Source of the DNA: an uncultured cyanobacterium
Lineage (GTDB): Bacteria > Cyanobacteriota > Cyanobacteriia > Thermostichales > Thermostichaceae
Assembly (NCBI GenBank): GCA_937944885.1
Contig: CALFBB010000006.1
Coordinates: forward strand, 33,172 to 97,171
Length of the DNA: 64,000 bases
Direction of reading: 5' to 3'
Shown: in pieces, positions 8,986-18,771 of the stretch
How positions within the stretch are numbered: position 1 is the first letter of the stretch
Layout: each line of letters starts with the position of its first letter
Made by a program: the position numbers and the translations under genes
The notes under the pieces: generated by a model
Seen by the model: the letters and a program-made list of their open reading frames with translations, nothing else
Told to the model about the DNA's origin: nothing
The model's database searches: none

Positions 8986-9644
8986 CGCTGGTAAGGATTG
9001 GGGTTCTGCCCGCGGTTGCGATACTTGGGGTTGATGGTCAAAGCACCAGCACCCAGGCCCCGTTGGGCTAAGAACTCCAAATTACGGCGGCGCATCGTGG
9101 TGTCGTAATCATTCTTAACTCGGTCTTCCATCATGGCCACCTGCTGCATTGCACTGAGCAGAATGGCAGCGGCTTGCTCAGAGGTGTAGCCATTTTGAGA
9201 GGCATAGCGCACCGCAAACTCATCGGCACTGACTTGAGGCTTTTGCCCTTTTTCGGCTTTGCGCAATAAAAAGACTGCCGAAGCTGCCAACCCAGCCGCC
9301 AAGCCCACGCCGAGGTTATCCCCCATCTGCAACTCCACCAAAATACCCATGCTGCCCGCACCGATCAGAGCAGGGTAGAGCAGCAGGGCTGACCAGTTAT
9401 CCCCAAGGGCTAGCTCCGTGGCCATCACTGCTTCCCGCAAAAAGTAAATTTTCTGTTGATCACTGCTCAACCTTTGCCAGCGGCTGAGATCAATAGCGAA
9501 GCGGGTATACTTCTGCCAGGGGAAGCGCCACAGAGGCTGCACCACCCGAGATTGGTCGGGGGTACCGATCTCAATCTGAACCTCAGACCGGATCTCCACC
9601 GGGAGAAACTGGATCAGGCGATCAAACTCGGAAATGGTGTACAT
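8982..9644 (-). CDS. Conserved cyanobacterial protein, possibly DUF3318
   Basis: 220-residue protein with one or two hydrophobic segments in the middle (ALLLYPALIGAGSMGILVEL and LGVGLAAGLAASAVFLL, about residues 85-130) and a hydrophilic, basic C-terminus ending in a proline/asparagine-rich tail. The length and layout resemble the cyanobacterial family DUF3318 as I recall it. No enzymatic motif is visible. It ends inside the asparaginase stop (4-bp convergent overlap). Function unknown; membrane location inferred from the hydrophobic stretches. Confidence 0.7.
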   Translation of the reverse strand: MYTISEFDRLIQFLPVEIRSEVQIEIGTPDQSRVVQPLWRFPWQKYTRFAIDLSRWQRLSSDQQKIYFLREAVMATELALGDNWSALLLYPALIGAGSMGILVELQMGDNLGVGLAAGLAASAVFLLRKAEKGQKPQVSADEFAVRYASQNGYTSEQAAAILLSAMQQVAMMEDRVKNDYDTTMRRRNLEFLAQRGLGAGALTINPKYRNRGQNPNPYQR

Positions 9645-9995
9645 GTTGGATCGGTACGGCTAAAGGGAGCAGCTGGAGAGCATCCATATAGTAAGGGATT
9701 CTAGCCTTCTGTGCAGACTACCTCCAAGAAAGCCTTTTGCCCTCTATCTCTTCTCACGCTAGAGTAACCTTGCTGCATCTTTCCAAAAGTCTTTCTTACT
9801 TCCAACCCTTGACAGCCCTTTTCCCAGTCTCCTAGGGTTCATTCCCAGGGCACTTTTGAGATGAGTTAGGAACACAGCCCTTGTTGTGGCAAACCCACTT
9901 TCACCACAAGGATGAGGAGCCGTAAGAGGCCGTAAAAGAACCAGTAATGTGTATAGGTTTTATCATCGGTTGCAGCATTGATTCCCGGGCCAACC
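9645..9995. other. Intergenic region downstream of uvrA
   Basis: 351 bp without a credible gene. It holds the upstream region of the 8982-9644 gene and the uvrA 3' flank. An imperfect inverted repeat CCTTGT-T-GTG / CAC-C-ACAAGG lies near 9878-9910, without a T-run, and a short imperfect direct repeat GCCGTAAGAG lies at 9919-9938. No tRNA-like fold was seen. Confidence 0.5.
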
Positions 9996-12917
9996 CTAGC
10001 CAGGCTGAGCACAGGTCAAGGGAGGATGCTGCTGCAACACCTGTTTGAGGTAGCGCCCCGTGTGGGATCCGGGCTGTTCTGCCACCTGCTCTGGGGTACC
10101 GACGGCGATGATCTGTCCACCGCGGTCACCTCCTTCCGGTCCCAAGTCAATAATCCAATCGGCACAGCGCAAGATATCCAAGTTGTGCTCAATTACCAAT
10201 ACTGTGTTACCGCTATCCACCAAGCGGTGCAGGACGTTGAGGAGCTTGTGCACATCGTAAAAAGACAAACCGGTTGAGGGTTCGTCTAGGAGATAGAGAG
10301 TTTTACCGGTGGAGCGGCGGGCCAGTTCTGCGGCCAATTTCACCCGTTGTGCTTCGCCACCGGAAAGGGTGGGAGCCGGTTGGCCCAGCTTAATGTAGTC
10401 TAAGCCCACATCTGCCAGGGTTTGCAGGATCTTGGCTGCCGGGGGTAGAGCCCTAAAAAACTCCAAGGCCTCTCCGACGGTCATGTCCAGAACTTCCGAG
10501 ATGTTTTTGCCCTTGTACTTCACCTGCAGGGTCTCGCGGCTGTAGCGGCTACCTCCACACACCTCGCAGGTCACATACACATCCGGTAGGAAGTTCATTT
10601 CAATGACGTTCACCCCCTGCCCTTTGCAGGCTTCGCAGCGCCCCCCTTTGACGTTGAAGGAAAAATGTCCTGATTGATAGCCTTTGGCCTTGGCATCCAG
10701 GGTTTGGGCAAAGGCTTGCCGGATGGGGTCGAATAGGCCGGTGTAGGTGGCGGGGTTGGAGCGGGGGGTGCGGCCAATTGGGGATTGATCGATAACGATT
10801 ACTTTGTCGATGTGTTCAACACCCTTTAACTCTCCCATCTCGGCAGGCTTGGGCACCTTGTGTCCTAGCTCATGCTGCAGAGCAGGGTAAAGCAATTCGT
10901 TGATCAGGGTAGATTTGCCGGAGCCGGAAACCCCGGTGACGCATACCAACTTTCCCAAGGGGATTTCCACATCAATATGCTTGAGGTTGTTTCTGTGGGC
11001 ATCGGTAAGCTTGAGGGAAACGACCTTCCCTTCCCGTCGCCGAGCCGGAGTCGGGATCCGCAGCCGCCCCGAGAGATAGGCCCCGGTGATGGAGCGCTCA
11101 GAGGCCATGATCTCTGCCAGGGATCCCTGGGCTACCACTTCGCCACCGTGGATCCCGGCGCCGGGGCCAATATCCACAATGTGATCCGCTGCCCGGATCG
11201 TCTCTTCATCGTGCTCCACCACGATCAAGGTGTTATCCAGATCCCGCAGACGAAAAAGAGTATTGAGCAGCCGTTCGTTGTCCCGCTGGTGCAGGCCGAT
11301 GGAGGGTTCATCCAGCACGTACAGTACCCCCGTCAGCCCAGAGCCGATTTGGGTGGCCAAGCGGATCCGCTGCGCTTCCCCCCCGGACAGGGTCATGGCC
11401 GGACGGGCCAGGGTGAGATAATCCAGACCCACATCCAGTAAAAATTGCAAGCGGGCCTTGATCTCCCGCAGGGCCAACTCGCCAATTTGCGCTTGTCGAG
11501 GGGTGAGTTGCAGAGTTTCTAGGCGATGCAGGCACTCATGGATGGGCAGTTCTGTGAGATCGGTGATGCGAAAGCCACCCAGACGCACCGCCAGAGCCTC
11601 CGGCCTGAGACGGGCTCCCCCACAGGCAGAGCAGGGGCGGTTGGTGAGATAAGTTTCTAGTTTTTGGCGATAGGTTTCTGAGGTGGTTTCCTGGTAGTGC
11701 CGCTGCAGCTGCGGGATCACGCCTTCATAGCGACGGTAGTAGCCTCTGCCACCGGCGCGGTATTGGGATTCCGCCTCGATGTAGATCTCTTGATCACAGC
11801 CGTAGAGGACAATCTGCTGCTGCTCAGGGGTCAGATCACACCAGCGGCTGCTGATCTCAAAGCCAAAGGCATTGGCTACCCCCACCAACAGGGCCAAATA
11901 GTAAGGGTTATCCCGTTCCGCCCAGGGGACAATGGCTGCATACAGGGGTAGCTTCGGATCCGGCACCACCCGATCCGGATCAAAGGTGGGTTCAAACCCC
12001 AAGCCATGGCAGACAGGGCAGGCCCCAATCGGCGAATTGAAGGAAAATAGCCGTGGTGACAACTCCTCCATGACCGAGCCGTGTTCCGGACAGGCGAATT
12101 TTTCGGAGAAAATCAGCTCGGTCGGTTTGCCGTTTAGGTATTGCCCCGCCAACTCGGCCACTTTTTGCAACAGCTGCTCCTCCTCTCCCTGTCGAGGCAG
12201 CAGCTCCACAATGGCAACTCCTCCCGATTGGCGTAGACAGGTGGTCAGGGAATCCGTCAATCGCTCCACCAGATCCGGCCCCTTCACCAGTCGATCCACC
12301 ACAATCTCGATATCATGGGCTTTGGTCTTGGCCAGGTTGATTTCCTCGCTCAGCTCCCGCACCTGACCATCCACTCGTACCCGCACAAACCCCTGATGGC
12401 TGAGGCTTTGCAACAACCCGGCATGGGTGCCCTTTTTCCCCTTCACCACCGGCGCAAGCAACTGGAAGCGGGTGCGATCCGGTAGGGTTAGAATCTGATC
12501 CACAATTTGATCCACCGTCTGGGGGGCAATCACCCGGTCGCAATGGGGGCAGTGCGGGATCCCGGCCCGTCCGTAGAGCAGCCGCAGGTAGTCGTAGATT
12601 TCGGTGACGGTGCCAACGGTGGAGCGAGGGTTGTGACTGGTGGATTTTTGATCAATGGAAATGGCCGGACTTAAACCGTCGATGCGATCCACATCCGGCT
12701 TGTCCAGTTGCCCCAAAAATTGCCGCGCATAGGCACTGAGGGACTCCACATAGCGCCGCTGCCCCTCCGCAAAGATGGTATCAAAGGCTAGGGAGGATTT
12801 GCCGGATCCCGAGACCCCTGTAAACACCACCAAGCGATTGCGCGGGATCCGCAGGTTGATGTTCTTGAGGTTGTGCTGGCGCGCCCCCACCACGTGAATT
12901 TCGTTTTGGCCGGACAT
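9996..12917 (-). CDS. uvrA: Excinuclease ABC subunit A
   Basis: 973-residue DNA damage recognition ATPase of nucleotide excision repair, working with UvrB and UvrC (not in the window). Two ABC ATPase modules are seen: Walker [15 protein letters not shown] near residue 33 and [14 protein letters not shown] near residue 650; signatures [13 protein letters not shown] and [13 protein letters not shown]; Walker B VLDEPS and LLDEPSTGL. Zinc-binding cysteines appear in [13 protein letters not shown] and in [17 protein letters not shown] with CEVCGGSRY. Full family length. It is monocistronic here as far as visible. Confidence 0.98.
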   Translation of the reverse strand: MSGQNEIHVVGARQHNLKNINLRIPRNRLVVFTGVSGSGKSSLAFDTIFAEGQRRYVESLSAYARQFLGQLDKPDVDRIDGLSPAISIDQKSTSHNPRSTVGTVTEIYDYLRLLYGRAGIPHCPHCDRVIAPQTVDQIVDQILTLPDRTRFQLLAPVVKGKKGTHAGLLQSLSHQGFVRVRVDGQVRELSEEINLAKTKAHDIEIVVDRLVKGPDLVERLTDSLTTCLRQSGGVAIVELLPRQGEEEQLLQKVAELAGQYLNGKPTELIFSEKFACPEHGSVMEELSPRLFSFNSPIGACPVCHGLGFEPTFDPDRVVPDPKLPLYAAIVPWAERDNPYYLALLVGVANAFGFEISSRWCDLTPEQQQIVLYGCDQEIYIEAESQYRAGGRGYYRRYEGVIPQLQRHYQETTSETYRQKLETYLTNRPCSACGGARLRPEALAVRLGGFRITDLTELPIHECLHRLETLQLTPRQAQIGELALREIKARLQFLLDVGLDYLTLARPAMTLSGGEAQRIRLATQIGSGLTGVLYVLDEPSIGLHQRDNERLLNTLFRLRDLDNTLIVVEHDEETIRAADHIVDIGPGAGIHGGEVVAQGSLAEIMASERSITGAYLSGRLRIPTPARRREGKVVSLKLTDAHRNNLKHIDVEIPLGKLVCVTGVSGSGKSTLINELLYPALQHELGHKVPKPAEMGELKGVEHIDKVIVIDQSPIGRTPRSNPATYTGLFDPIRQAFAQTLDAKAKGYQSGHFSFNVKGGRCEACKGQGVNVIEMNFLPDVYVTCEVCGGSRYSRETLQVKYKGKNISEVLDMTVGEALEFFRALPPAAKILQTLADVGLDYIKLGQPAPTLSGGEAQRVKLAAELARRSTGKTLYLLDEPSTGLSFYDVHKLLNVLHRLVDSGNTVLVIEHNLDILRCADWIIDLGPEGGDRGGQIIAVGTPEQVAEQPGSHTGRYLKQVLQQHPPLTCAQPG

Positions 12918-13109
12918 CTGACCACCTCAACGCCAGGGTAAAACCCGCCGGGAGAGAGCGGATGAACAAATCTTAACGATTCTAACGCCGGGTTAGGGTA
13001 GACAGGAGAGGGTAGGTCAATCCTCGGGTTGCCCAGGCCTTGAGCCCGAAACGTTAAGGATCAAGGATCACGATTCTGGCAGTCGGGATCCCTCTGGGAT
13101 CAGTGAACG

Positions 13110-13280
13110 ATGGAGCAAAAACAATGGATAGCCTCCTCTTCCGATCCCCTTGTGCGGAACAAGACTCTGCTTCTGGAAGCCATCAGGGACACCGGGATTA
13201 CTCTGGAGGGCCCACAAAGGGTTTATGGCTATGCTTGTGAGGAGGCAGGCAAGCTAAACCGTAACTGTGAGGGCCGATGA
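13110..13280 (+). CDS. Candidate 56-residue protein coupled to the transglutaminase gene
   Basis: A short frame starting at the ATG at 13110 (MEQKQWIASSSDPLVRNKTL) encodes 56 residues and stops at TGA 13278-13280, which overlaps the ATG of the next gene as ATGA. Such 4-bp overlaps usually mark translational coupling in real operons. Composition is protein-like (mixed charge, two cysteines) but I recognise no family. It may be a genuine small protein, an upstream coupling peptide or an eroded gene end. The rest of the 12918-13276 gap shows nothing else I could identify. Confidence 0.35.
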   Translation: MEQKQWIASSSDPLVRNKTLLLEAIRDTGITLEGPQRVYGYACEEAGKLNRNCEGR

Positions 13281-15688
13281 GCTGGGCACTGTCAACCGTT
13301 CAAAAAGTGTTTGCCTACCTGCTGGTGGGGATAGCCTTTATCGCTCTGTGCTTAGGGGATCAGGCTCTGTCGCCGGCGGTGATTGGCTTCTGTGTGGTTG
13401 GGGCAGGGCTGAGTTGGTTTTGGGATCCACCCCGGATTGACTTTGCCCGCTATGCACCGCTGTGGATGCCCCTGACGGTGAGTGTGCTGCTGGCTTTGGC
13501 AGCCCTGGTGGTGCTAGGCATTCTGCGGTTTTCCGATGGGGCCTTAGGCTTGGTGCTCTATCTCACAGGGGCCAAGTTGTTCCAGCGGCAACGGGCGGCA
13601 GATTACATTCAACTGGCGGTGCTGTCCTTGTTGGTCATGGCAATTGCCACCTTGTTCAATGAGGATATTAGTTTTGGATTGCTGTTTTTGCTGTATGTGG
13701 GGGTGGGGCTGATTAACCTCACCCTTTACCACCTACGCCTACAAACGGAAATTTACCCGCAGGCAGCCAACCAGACCCGTAGCCTCAACCTCAACTTTTT
13801 GGGCTTCCTTGGATCCCTGGGGTTGGTGGCTGTGGTGCTGTCGCTGATGTTGTTTTTTCTCTTTCCCCGGATCAGCTTGGGGGTCTTGGGCCGCTACTCC
13901 CGTTCACCGGTGATGACCACCGGCTTTGCTGAAGAGGTCAGCCTTGGCGGGTTTGGCACCCTGAAAACCGATAACACGGTGGTGATGCGGGTGGAGTTCC
14001 CGGCGGGGGTACCCCCTCAGGTGGATGAGCTCTACTGGCGGGGGATGAGCTTTGATCGCTATGACGGGCTGGCTTGGTCCCGCACGCTAGATAGATCCAC
14101 ACTGATTTTCCCTAACCCAACGGGGGTGTTTGATCTGTCGGCTTCCAGTTTGATGCCCACAGCACCGGGGTTACGCTTTTTTCCGCTGCAGCAGTTGATC
14201 TATCTGGAGCCCTTGGCCACCAACACGGTGTTTGCTGTGGCCCCTCTGGTGGAGGTGGAGTGGCTGGATCGGGGCGGAGTCACCACAGCCCGTCAGCAAT
14301 GGCAACGGCAAAACCGCCGCCTCAGCTTGAGTGAAACCGGCGATATTGGCCATTCTCTACCCAGACAACTTCCTTATCTATATCGCGCCCTCAGCCGGAT
14401 CCCAACAGGGTTGGCTTCCCGCCTGCAGCAGGTCAGCCACGCCGAGATCCTGGCGGCGCTAGATCCGCTGCAGCAACAGGCCTATCTGCAATTGCCAGCT
14501 GATCTGAATCCCCGTATTTCTGCCTTGGCAGAAGAGATCACCGCCGGGATCCCCAATGATTTTGGCAGGGTGATGGCCTTGCAGGATTACCTGCTGAACA
14601 ACTACACCTACTCGCTGGATCTGCCGGATCCCGGGGCTGAGCCTCCCTTGGATGCCTTTTTGTTTACCTATCGACGCGGGCATTGTGAATACTTCGCCAC
14701 GGCCCTAACGGTGCTGGCCCGCAGCGTGGGTATCCCGGCGCGCATGGTGAATGGCTTTTTGGGGGGACGTTGGGTAGCCCAGGAAAACTACCTGGCGGTG
14801 CGCAATGCCGATGCCCATTCCTGGACGGAGATCCCTTTTGGCCCCTATGGCTGGGTTACTTTTGATGCTACGCCGGCAGAGGCCAATGTCAGTCTGCGGG
14901 AAACTTGGCGGGATCCGATTCAGGACTTTTATGACAGCTTGCGGTTTCGCTGGTTCAAATATGTTATCCAGTACGACCTGTATACTCAGCAGCAGATCTG
15001 GCGCCAGATTCAGGAGCTGGCCAGCACCGTGGCTGCTCCCCAAGACCGAGAAGATGTGGGTGCAGCCTTGCGTCAGGGCCTAGCTGCCTTCTGGCAAACG
15101 CTGCAGCAGAATGGCCTGGCGGTGCTGGGGGTTATTTTAATAACCACCTCTATGGCCTACTGGGGTTACCGCCGCCGTTATCAGGCGTTGCGTTGGCAAG
15201 ATGGGGGTTGGATTCTGTTGGCCGCAACCGGCAATGGGGTTTTGATAGGATCCCTGTGGCAGCCACCGCCACCCTGGCCCACCTGGATGGGGGGGCTCCT
15301 CTTGCCGGGGCTAGCTTTTGCTCTGCTGCGCTGGAGCCCGGCTGCTTGGCCCAAACCCCGCCAACGACAGCAGGCCATTTCAAGGCTCTACCTGCAGCTG
15401 CGGGATATCTCCAGGGGGGTAGGGATCCCGGAGCCGCTAGGGCCAGCACAACGAGTAGCATGGCTGAGCCACTCCGACTTACCCCAAGCCCAGTTGGCTA
15501 TTCAGTTTTTGCAGCGCTACATGGAAGTTCGCTTCGGTGGGATCCCCTTACAGCCAGGGGAGCTGCGCTATTGGCGGCAGCAACTGGCACAGCTACAGCG
15601 GCAGTGGCAGTCTAAGGACTCCGTCCCGCTATCCCGATGGGCCAGAAAACCAGCAGCTACCGCTGCACCGCCTGGTAACGCCGTTTGA
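13277..15688 (+). CDS. TgpA-type membrane transglutaminase-like protein
   Basis: 803-residue membrane protein. The N-terminal ~200 residues hold six or more hydrophobic segments (DUF3488/TgpA type). A periplasmic transglutaminase-like domain follows, with a complete catalytic triad Cys470 (GHCEYFATALTVLARSVGIP), His514 (NADAHSWTE) and Asp530 (VTFDATP). Then come a membrane segment near residue 625, two more near 650-690, and a C-terminal region resembling DUF4129. Homologues of TgpA are essential in Pseudomonas but their substrate is unclear. The 3' end overlaps the convergent photolyase gene by 32 bp. Function beyond the fold is not known. Confidence 0.9.
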   Translation: MSWALSTVQKVFAYLLVGIAFIALCLGDQALSPAVIGFCVVGAGLSWFWDPPRIDFARYAPLWMPLTVSVLLALAALVVLGILRFSDGALGLVLYLTGAKLFQRQRAADYIQLAVLSLLVMAIATLFNEDISFGLLFLLYVGVGLINLTLYHLRLQTEIYPQAANQTRSLNLNFLGFLGSLGLVAVVLSLMLFFLFPRISLGVLGRYSRSPVMTTGFAEEVSLGGFGTLKTDNTVVMRVEFPAGVPPQVDELYWRGMSFDRYDGLAWSRTLDRSTLIFPNPTGVFDLSASSLMPTAPGLRFFPLQQLIYLEPLATNTVFAVAPLVEVEWLDRGGVTTARQQWQRQNRRLSLSETGDIGHSLPRQLPYLYRALSRIPTGLASRLQQVSHAEILAALDPLQQQAYLQLPADLNPRISALAEEITAGIPNDFGRVMALQDYLLNNYTYSLDLPDPGAEPPLDAFLFTYRRGHCEYFATALTVLARSVGIPARMVNGFLGGRWVAQENYLAVRNADAHSWTEIPFGPYGWVTFDATPAEANVSLRETWRDPIQDFYDSLRFRWFKYVIQYDLYTQQQIWRQIQELASTVAAPQDREDVGAALRQGLAAFWQTLQQNGLAVLGVILITTSMAYWGYRRRYQALRWQDGGWILLAATGNGVLIGSLWQPPPPWPTWMGGLLLPGLAFALLRWSPAAWPKPRQRQQAISRLYLQLRDISRGVGIPEPLGPAQRVAWLSHSDLPQAQLAIQFLQRYMEVRFGGIPLQPGELRYWRQQLAQLQRQWQSKDSVPLSRWARKPAATAAPPGNAV

Positions 15689-17078
15689 ACTCCTGCTGCT
15701 GCACCTTGTGATCCACAATTGGAGCCGGGTAGCCACAGGCCCGCCGTTCTTGTAAGGCCCAAGCTCCCTTGGCGTCATCCCCGACCCATAACAAAGCAGA
15801 GGTATCCAGCCCCGCCAGCTCCGGTAGGTAGCGCCGGATGTACTCCCCCTCCGGGTCGTAGCGGGCAGCCTGAGTAGCAGGGTTAAAGATGCGCAGCGGC
15901 TTGGGATCCGTGCCCACCCCAGCGCTCCACTGCCAGCCACCATTGTTGGCTGCCAGATCCCCGTCCACCAGCTTTTGCATAAAGTAACGTTCCCCCCAGC
16001 GCCAGTCGATGAGCAGATCCTTGGTTAGAAAGCTGGCCACAATCATGCGGCAGCGGTTGTGCATCCAGCCCGTCTGGTTCAGTTGCCGCATGGCTGCATC
16101 CACCATCGGGTAGCCCGTCTCCCCTGCACACCAAGCTTGGAACCAGTCCTGGCGGTTGTCCCATGCCAGGGCATCAAAGGCTCGGCGGTAGGCACCAGTT
16201 TCCACATGGGGCCAATGGGCCAGCACATGCTTATAAAACTCCCGCCAACACAGCTCCTGCCGCCAGGTTTGTAAACTGGCTTGGGCTTCCTCGCTGCGGA
16301 CTTCCGCCTCCACCTCCACAGTAGCCTGCCACACCTGCCGAATCCCGAGAGTACCCCAGCGCAAATGGGGGCTGAGGCGGGAAGTGCCCTCCTCGGCAGG
16401 AAAATTGCGGGAGCGCTCATAGTCGAGAATGCGCAGACCCCCACAGAAGTCTTCCAGGAGCTGCTGAGCGGCTGCTTCCCCGGCTGCCGGGATCTCCTGG
16501 GTACAGACAAAGCCCAAATCTGCCAAGGAGGGTAAAGGCTGCTCTTCCAAATTGGGGAGCGGTTGTAATCCCTTCGGGACAGGGTAGGGATCCCGCTTGG
16601 GCAAACTGGACCAACGCCGCCAAAAGGGGGTAAACACCGAGTAGGGCTCCCCTGTCTGGGTTAACACCTCCCCTGCTGGATGCAGCATCAGGTCCTGGCA
16701 CACAAAAGAGCGGATCCCGGCCGCCGCCAAGCTCTCCTGGACACGGCGGTCCCGCTGCCGGGCAAAAGGCTCCACATCCTCATTCCAAAAGACAGCCTGA
16801 GCCCCTAGCTCGGTGGCCAGCTGCTGCAGCTCCACCCCCGGATCCCCCAGCCGCCAAACCAGTGTTAGCCCCAGCTGCCGATACCCCTCCTGTAGCCTCT
16901 GCAAAGCCTGCAGCATGAACGCCACCCGCGCCGGAGCCGTATCCAGCCGCTCCAGGATCTGCCGGTCGAAGACAAAAACAGGCACCACCTGAAGGCTGTG
17001 CTGAGCAGCCTCGGAAAGAGCCGCATTATCCTGTAACCGCAGATCGCGGCGGTGCCAAAGCAAGACGGGAAATACCAT
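15657..17078 (-). CDS. phr: Deoxyribodipyrimidine photolyase (CPD photolyase, class I)
   Basis: 473-residue FAD flavoprotein that splits UV-induced pyrimidine dimers with light. The N-terminal Rossmann domain begins VLLWHRRDLRLQDN. The C-terminal FAD-binding domain contains LSPHLRWGTLGIRQVW, WCAGETGYPMVDAAMRQL, GWMHNRCRMIVASFL and KLVDGDLAANNGGWQW, all signatures of microbial class I photolyases rather than DASH cryptochromes. Length fits the 8-HDF type of cyanobacteria such as Anacystis. The 3' end overlaps the transglutaminase gene. A small gene lies 105 bp upstream on the same strand. Confidence 0.95.
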   Translation of the reverse strand: MVFPVLLWHRRDLRLQDNAALSEAAQHSLQVVPVFVFDRQILERLDTAPARVAFMLQALQRLQEGYRQLGLTLVWRLGDPGVELQQLATELGAQAVFWNEDVEPFARQRDRRVQESLAAAGIRSFVCQDLMLHPAGEVLTQTGEPYSVFTPFWRRWSSLPKRDPYPVPKGLQPLPNLEEQPLPSLADLGFVCTQEIPAAGEAAAQQLLEDFCGGLRILDYERSRNFPAEEGTSRLSPHLRWGTLGIRQVWQATVEVEAEVRSEEAQASLQTWRQELCWREFYKHVLAHWPHVETGAYRRAFDALAWDNRQDWFQAWCAGETGYPMVDAAMRQLNQTGWMHNRCRMIVASFLTKDLLIDWRWGERYFMQKLVDGDLAANNGGWQWSAGVGTDPKPLRIFNPATQAARYDPEGEYIRRYLPELAGLDTSALLWVGDDAKGAWALQERRACGYPAPIVDHKVQQQEFKRRYQAVQR

Positions 17079-17120
17079 CAGCTACCGCAGAGGACCTATA
17101 GCGCTATGGGATCCCATCTT

Positions 17121-17157
17121 GCCTGTTTTGGATCTTCAACTCAACCCAAAAGCAGGC
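17121..17157 (-). terminator. Inverted repeat after the 71-residue gene
   Basis: GCCTGTTTTGG (17121-17131) pairs with CCAAAAGCAGGC (17146-17157), 11 bp with one bulged C. It lies between the small gene ending at 17184 and the photolyase start. No T-run follows on either strand, so it may be a pause or processing hairpin rather than a terminator. Confidence 0.35.
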
Positions 17158-17183
17158 CCAAACCCTCTATTGTGAAAAACCCT

Positions 17184-17399
17184 TTAGAGGTCTAGACTAT
17201 CGAGTACTCGGCTGGGACAATGGCGGCAACGGTCATCGGGTTTTTGCTGGCCGTCACCATAACCCATCGCGTAAGCTGTATCCGCGAGCATCACCACAAG
17301 CTGGGTCAGCTTCAAAGAGATCAACGGATCCAGTGGTTCCGTCACGTTTAACATGAACTGCTCAAAGGAGCGCCGCAGCGCCTCTGGCGTCTTGATCAT
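17184..17399 (-). CDS. Small conserved-looking protein with a C-x-x-C motif
   Basis: 71 residues. The frame begins with ATG and codes for a well-structured amphipathic region (SFEQFMLNVTEPLDPLISLK) and a C-terminal RCRHCPSR motif suggestive of a metal-binding or redox pair. No family is recognised. It lies upstream of the photolyase on the same strand, and the divergent rbfA starts 186 bp away. It is likely a real cyanobacterial small protein, but function is unknown. Confidence 0.55.
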   Translation of the reverse strand: MIKTPEALRRSFEQFMLNVTEPLDPLISLKLTQLVVMLADTAYAMGYGDGQQKPDDRCRHCPSRVLDSLDL

Positions 17400-17584
17400 C
17401 CAATGTCTCCATCCATCTATCGATGGCTTTAGGTATTCATACTCAAGGCAAGGTGAACCTGGATTCAGAATAAAGGTGGAAGGAAGAGTTGCTCGTAGCC
17501 TCTGCTACTATTCCCGCAAGCTGGTCGGGTAGCAGTAGCAGGTTAAAGCAGATTTGCAGACGATAGGAGCCTGAGGAGACAAAA

Positions 17585-18025
17585 ATGGCGACAGAGCGAC
17601 GGGTAGCGCGGGTAGCACAGTTGATCAAGCGAGAGGTCAGCCAAATCCTCTTGTCGGAGATCAAAGATGACCGTGTGGGAGCAGGCATGGTCAGCATCGT
17701 CGATGTCGAGGTTTCCAATGATCTGCAAAACGCCCGCATCTTTGTCAGTATCTACGGAGATGAAGTGGCACAGCAGCAAACCATGCAAGGACTGGCAGCA
17801 GCCACTCCCTTTGTCCGACGGGAAATCGGCCATCGTCTCAGCCTGCGGCGGGTGCCGACCCTGATGTTTTTGCAGGATCGCTCCTTAGAGCGGGGATCCC
17901 GCGTTTTGGCTTTGCTCAATCAACTCAAACGGGACTCTGAGGCCAAAGCGGAGGGATCCCCATCGGAAATTCAAGATACACAAGATACAACTGGGGCTGA
18001 GGAAGATGGTCGGACGACTGAATAA
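17585..18025 (+). CDS. rbfA: 30S ribosome-binding factor A
   Basis: 146-residue KH-fold protein assisting 16S rRNA maturation in the small subunit. The opening [20 protein letters not shown], then [20 protein letters not shown] and the closing [22 protein letters not shown] are typical. A GAGGAG ribosome site stands a few bases before the ATG. The C-terminal ~30 residues are an acidic tail ([14 protein letters not shown]) beyond the core fold, encoded in part by a short in-frame duplication. The upstream 185 bp hold a hairpin (CTGCTACT / AGTAGCAG, about 17500-17540). Confidence 0.95.
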   Translation: MATERRVARVAQLIKREVSQILLSEIKDDRVGAGMVSIVDVEVSNDLQNARIFVSIYGDEVAQQQTMQGLAAATPFVRREIGHRLSLRRVPTLMFLQDRSLERGSRVLALLNQLKRDSEAKAEGSPSEIQDTQDTTGAEEDGRTTE

Positions 18026-18051
18026 TTGCGCCGATTGCAGGAGACCTGCGG

Positions 18052-18087
18052 TAAGTGTCACCCCAGGAATAAGTGTCACCCCAGGAA
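18052..18087. repeat. Perfect 18-bp tandem duplication
   Basis: The unit TAAGTGTCACCCCAGGAA occurs at 18052-18069 and 18070-18087 in the 264-bp gap between rbfA and the next gene. It is one of several such duplications in intergenic DNA of this window. The rest of the gap holds no recognisable gene. Confidence 0.9.
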
Positions 18088-18289
18088 ATAGAAAGGGATC
18101 AACGCAGAGAAATAGATCTACCTTGCCAACCGAATAAATGGAGAGAACTCCTACCCGATTGAGAATACTGCCACCTCAGAAACAAGGTTTCACCATCCTT
18201 TAGAGAGAATTTTTTGCCTGTTTGCTGACCGAAAAGTTTTTAGGTTTGCTAGGCTTAAAGAGATCTGAAGATGCTGTTCATGCCTTTTC

Positions 18290-18757
18290 ATGGATGTCCA
18301 AAGTCCTCTGCAACCGGATCCCGCTTTAGCAGGTGCTACCCCCCTACAAGCGCTGGAGGCCCTCAATCAGAGTGTTGCGGAAGCTTTGGTCTCTTGTTTA
18401 CAAGGGCAACCGCAGCAGGCTGCCCAGCACCTTTTGCTGGCTCTGCCCCAGTTGATGACTGCTCTGGGAGCCTTAGGACAGGAAGCTCCTGATACCAAGG
18501 CGGTGGGTTGTCCCTCAGAAGCCAACCCCAAGCGCATCCTTCACATCGAAGGTAACCGTGTGGAGGTGTGGGTGGATGATCAGATTCGCAGCAGTTGGAG
18601 CATTTGGTCAGTGGGAGATCTTAAAGAAGTTTGTCGGTTAGCAGAAGAGTTTGATTGTGGTCTCAGTTATTCTTTCTTAGGAGATAAGTCGCAGGCCCAG
18701 ACGGAAATGGTGTTGCTGGGTTTGGGTGGCGATTTCCTCTCCAACTCTTGCGCCTAG
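18290..18757 (+). CDS. Hypothetical protein, 155 residues
   Basis: The N-terminal half is rich in Ala, Gln and Leu and probably helical (LQALEALNQSVAEALVSCLQ). The C-terminal half (residues ~80-150) reads like a compact domain: RILHIEGNRVEVWVDDQIRS, then a helix and strand pattern. I do not recognise the family. It is followed immediately by the pseudouridine synthase, with 14 bp between its stop and that gene's ATG, so co-transcription is likely. The ATG at 18290 lacks an obvious ribosome site. Coding nature is supported by length and position rather than by homology. Confidence 0.6.
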   Translation: MDVQSPLQPDPALAGATPLQALEALNQSVAEALVSCLQGQPQQAAQHLLLALPQLMTALGALGQEAPDTKAVGCPSEANPKRILHIEGNRVEVWVDDQIRSSWSIWSVGDLKEVCRLAEEFDCGLSYSFLGDKSQAQTEMVLLGLGGDFLSNSCA

Positions 18758-18771
18758 CTTTTCTCCTCCTT

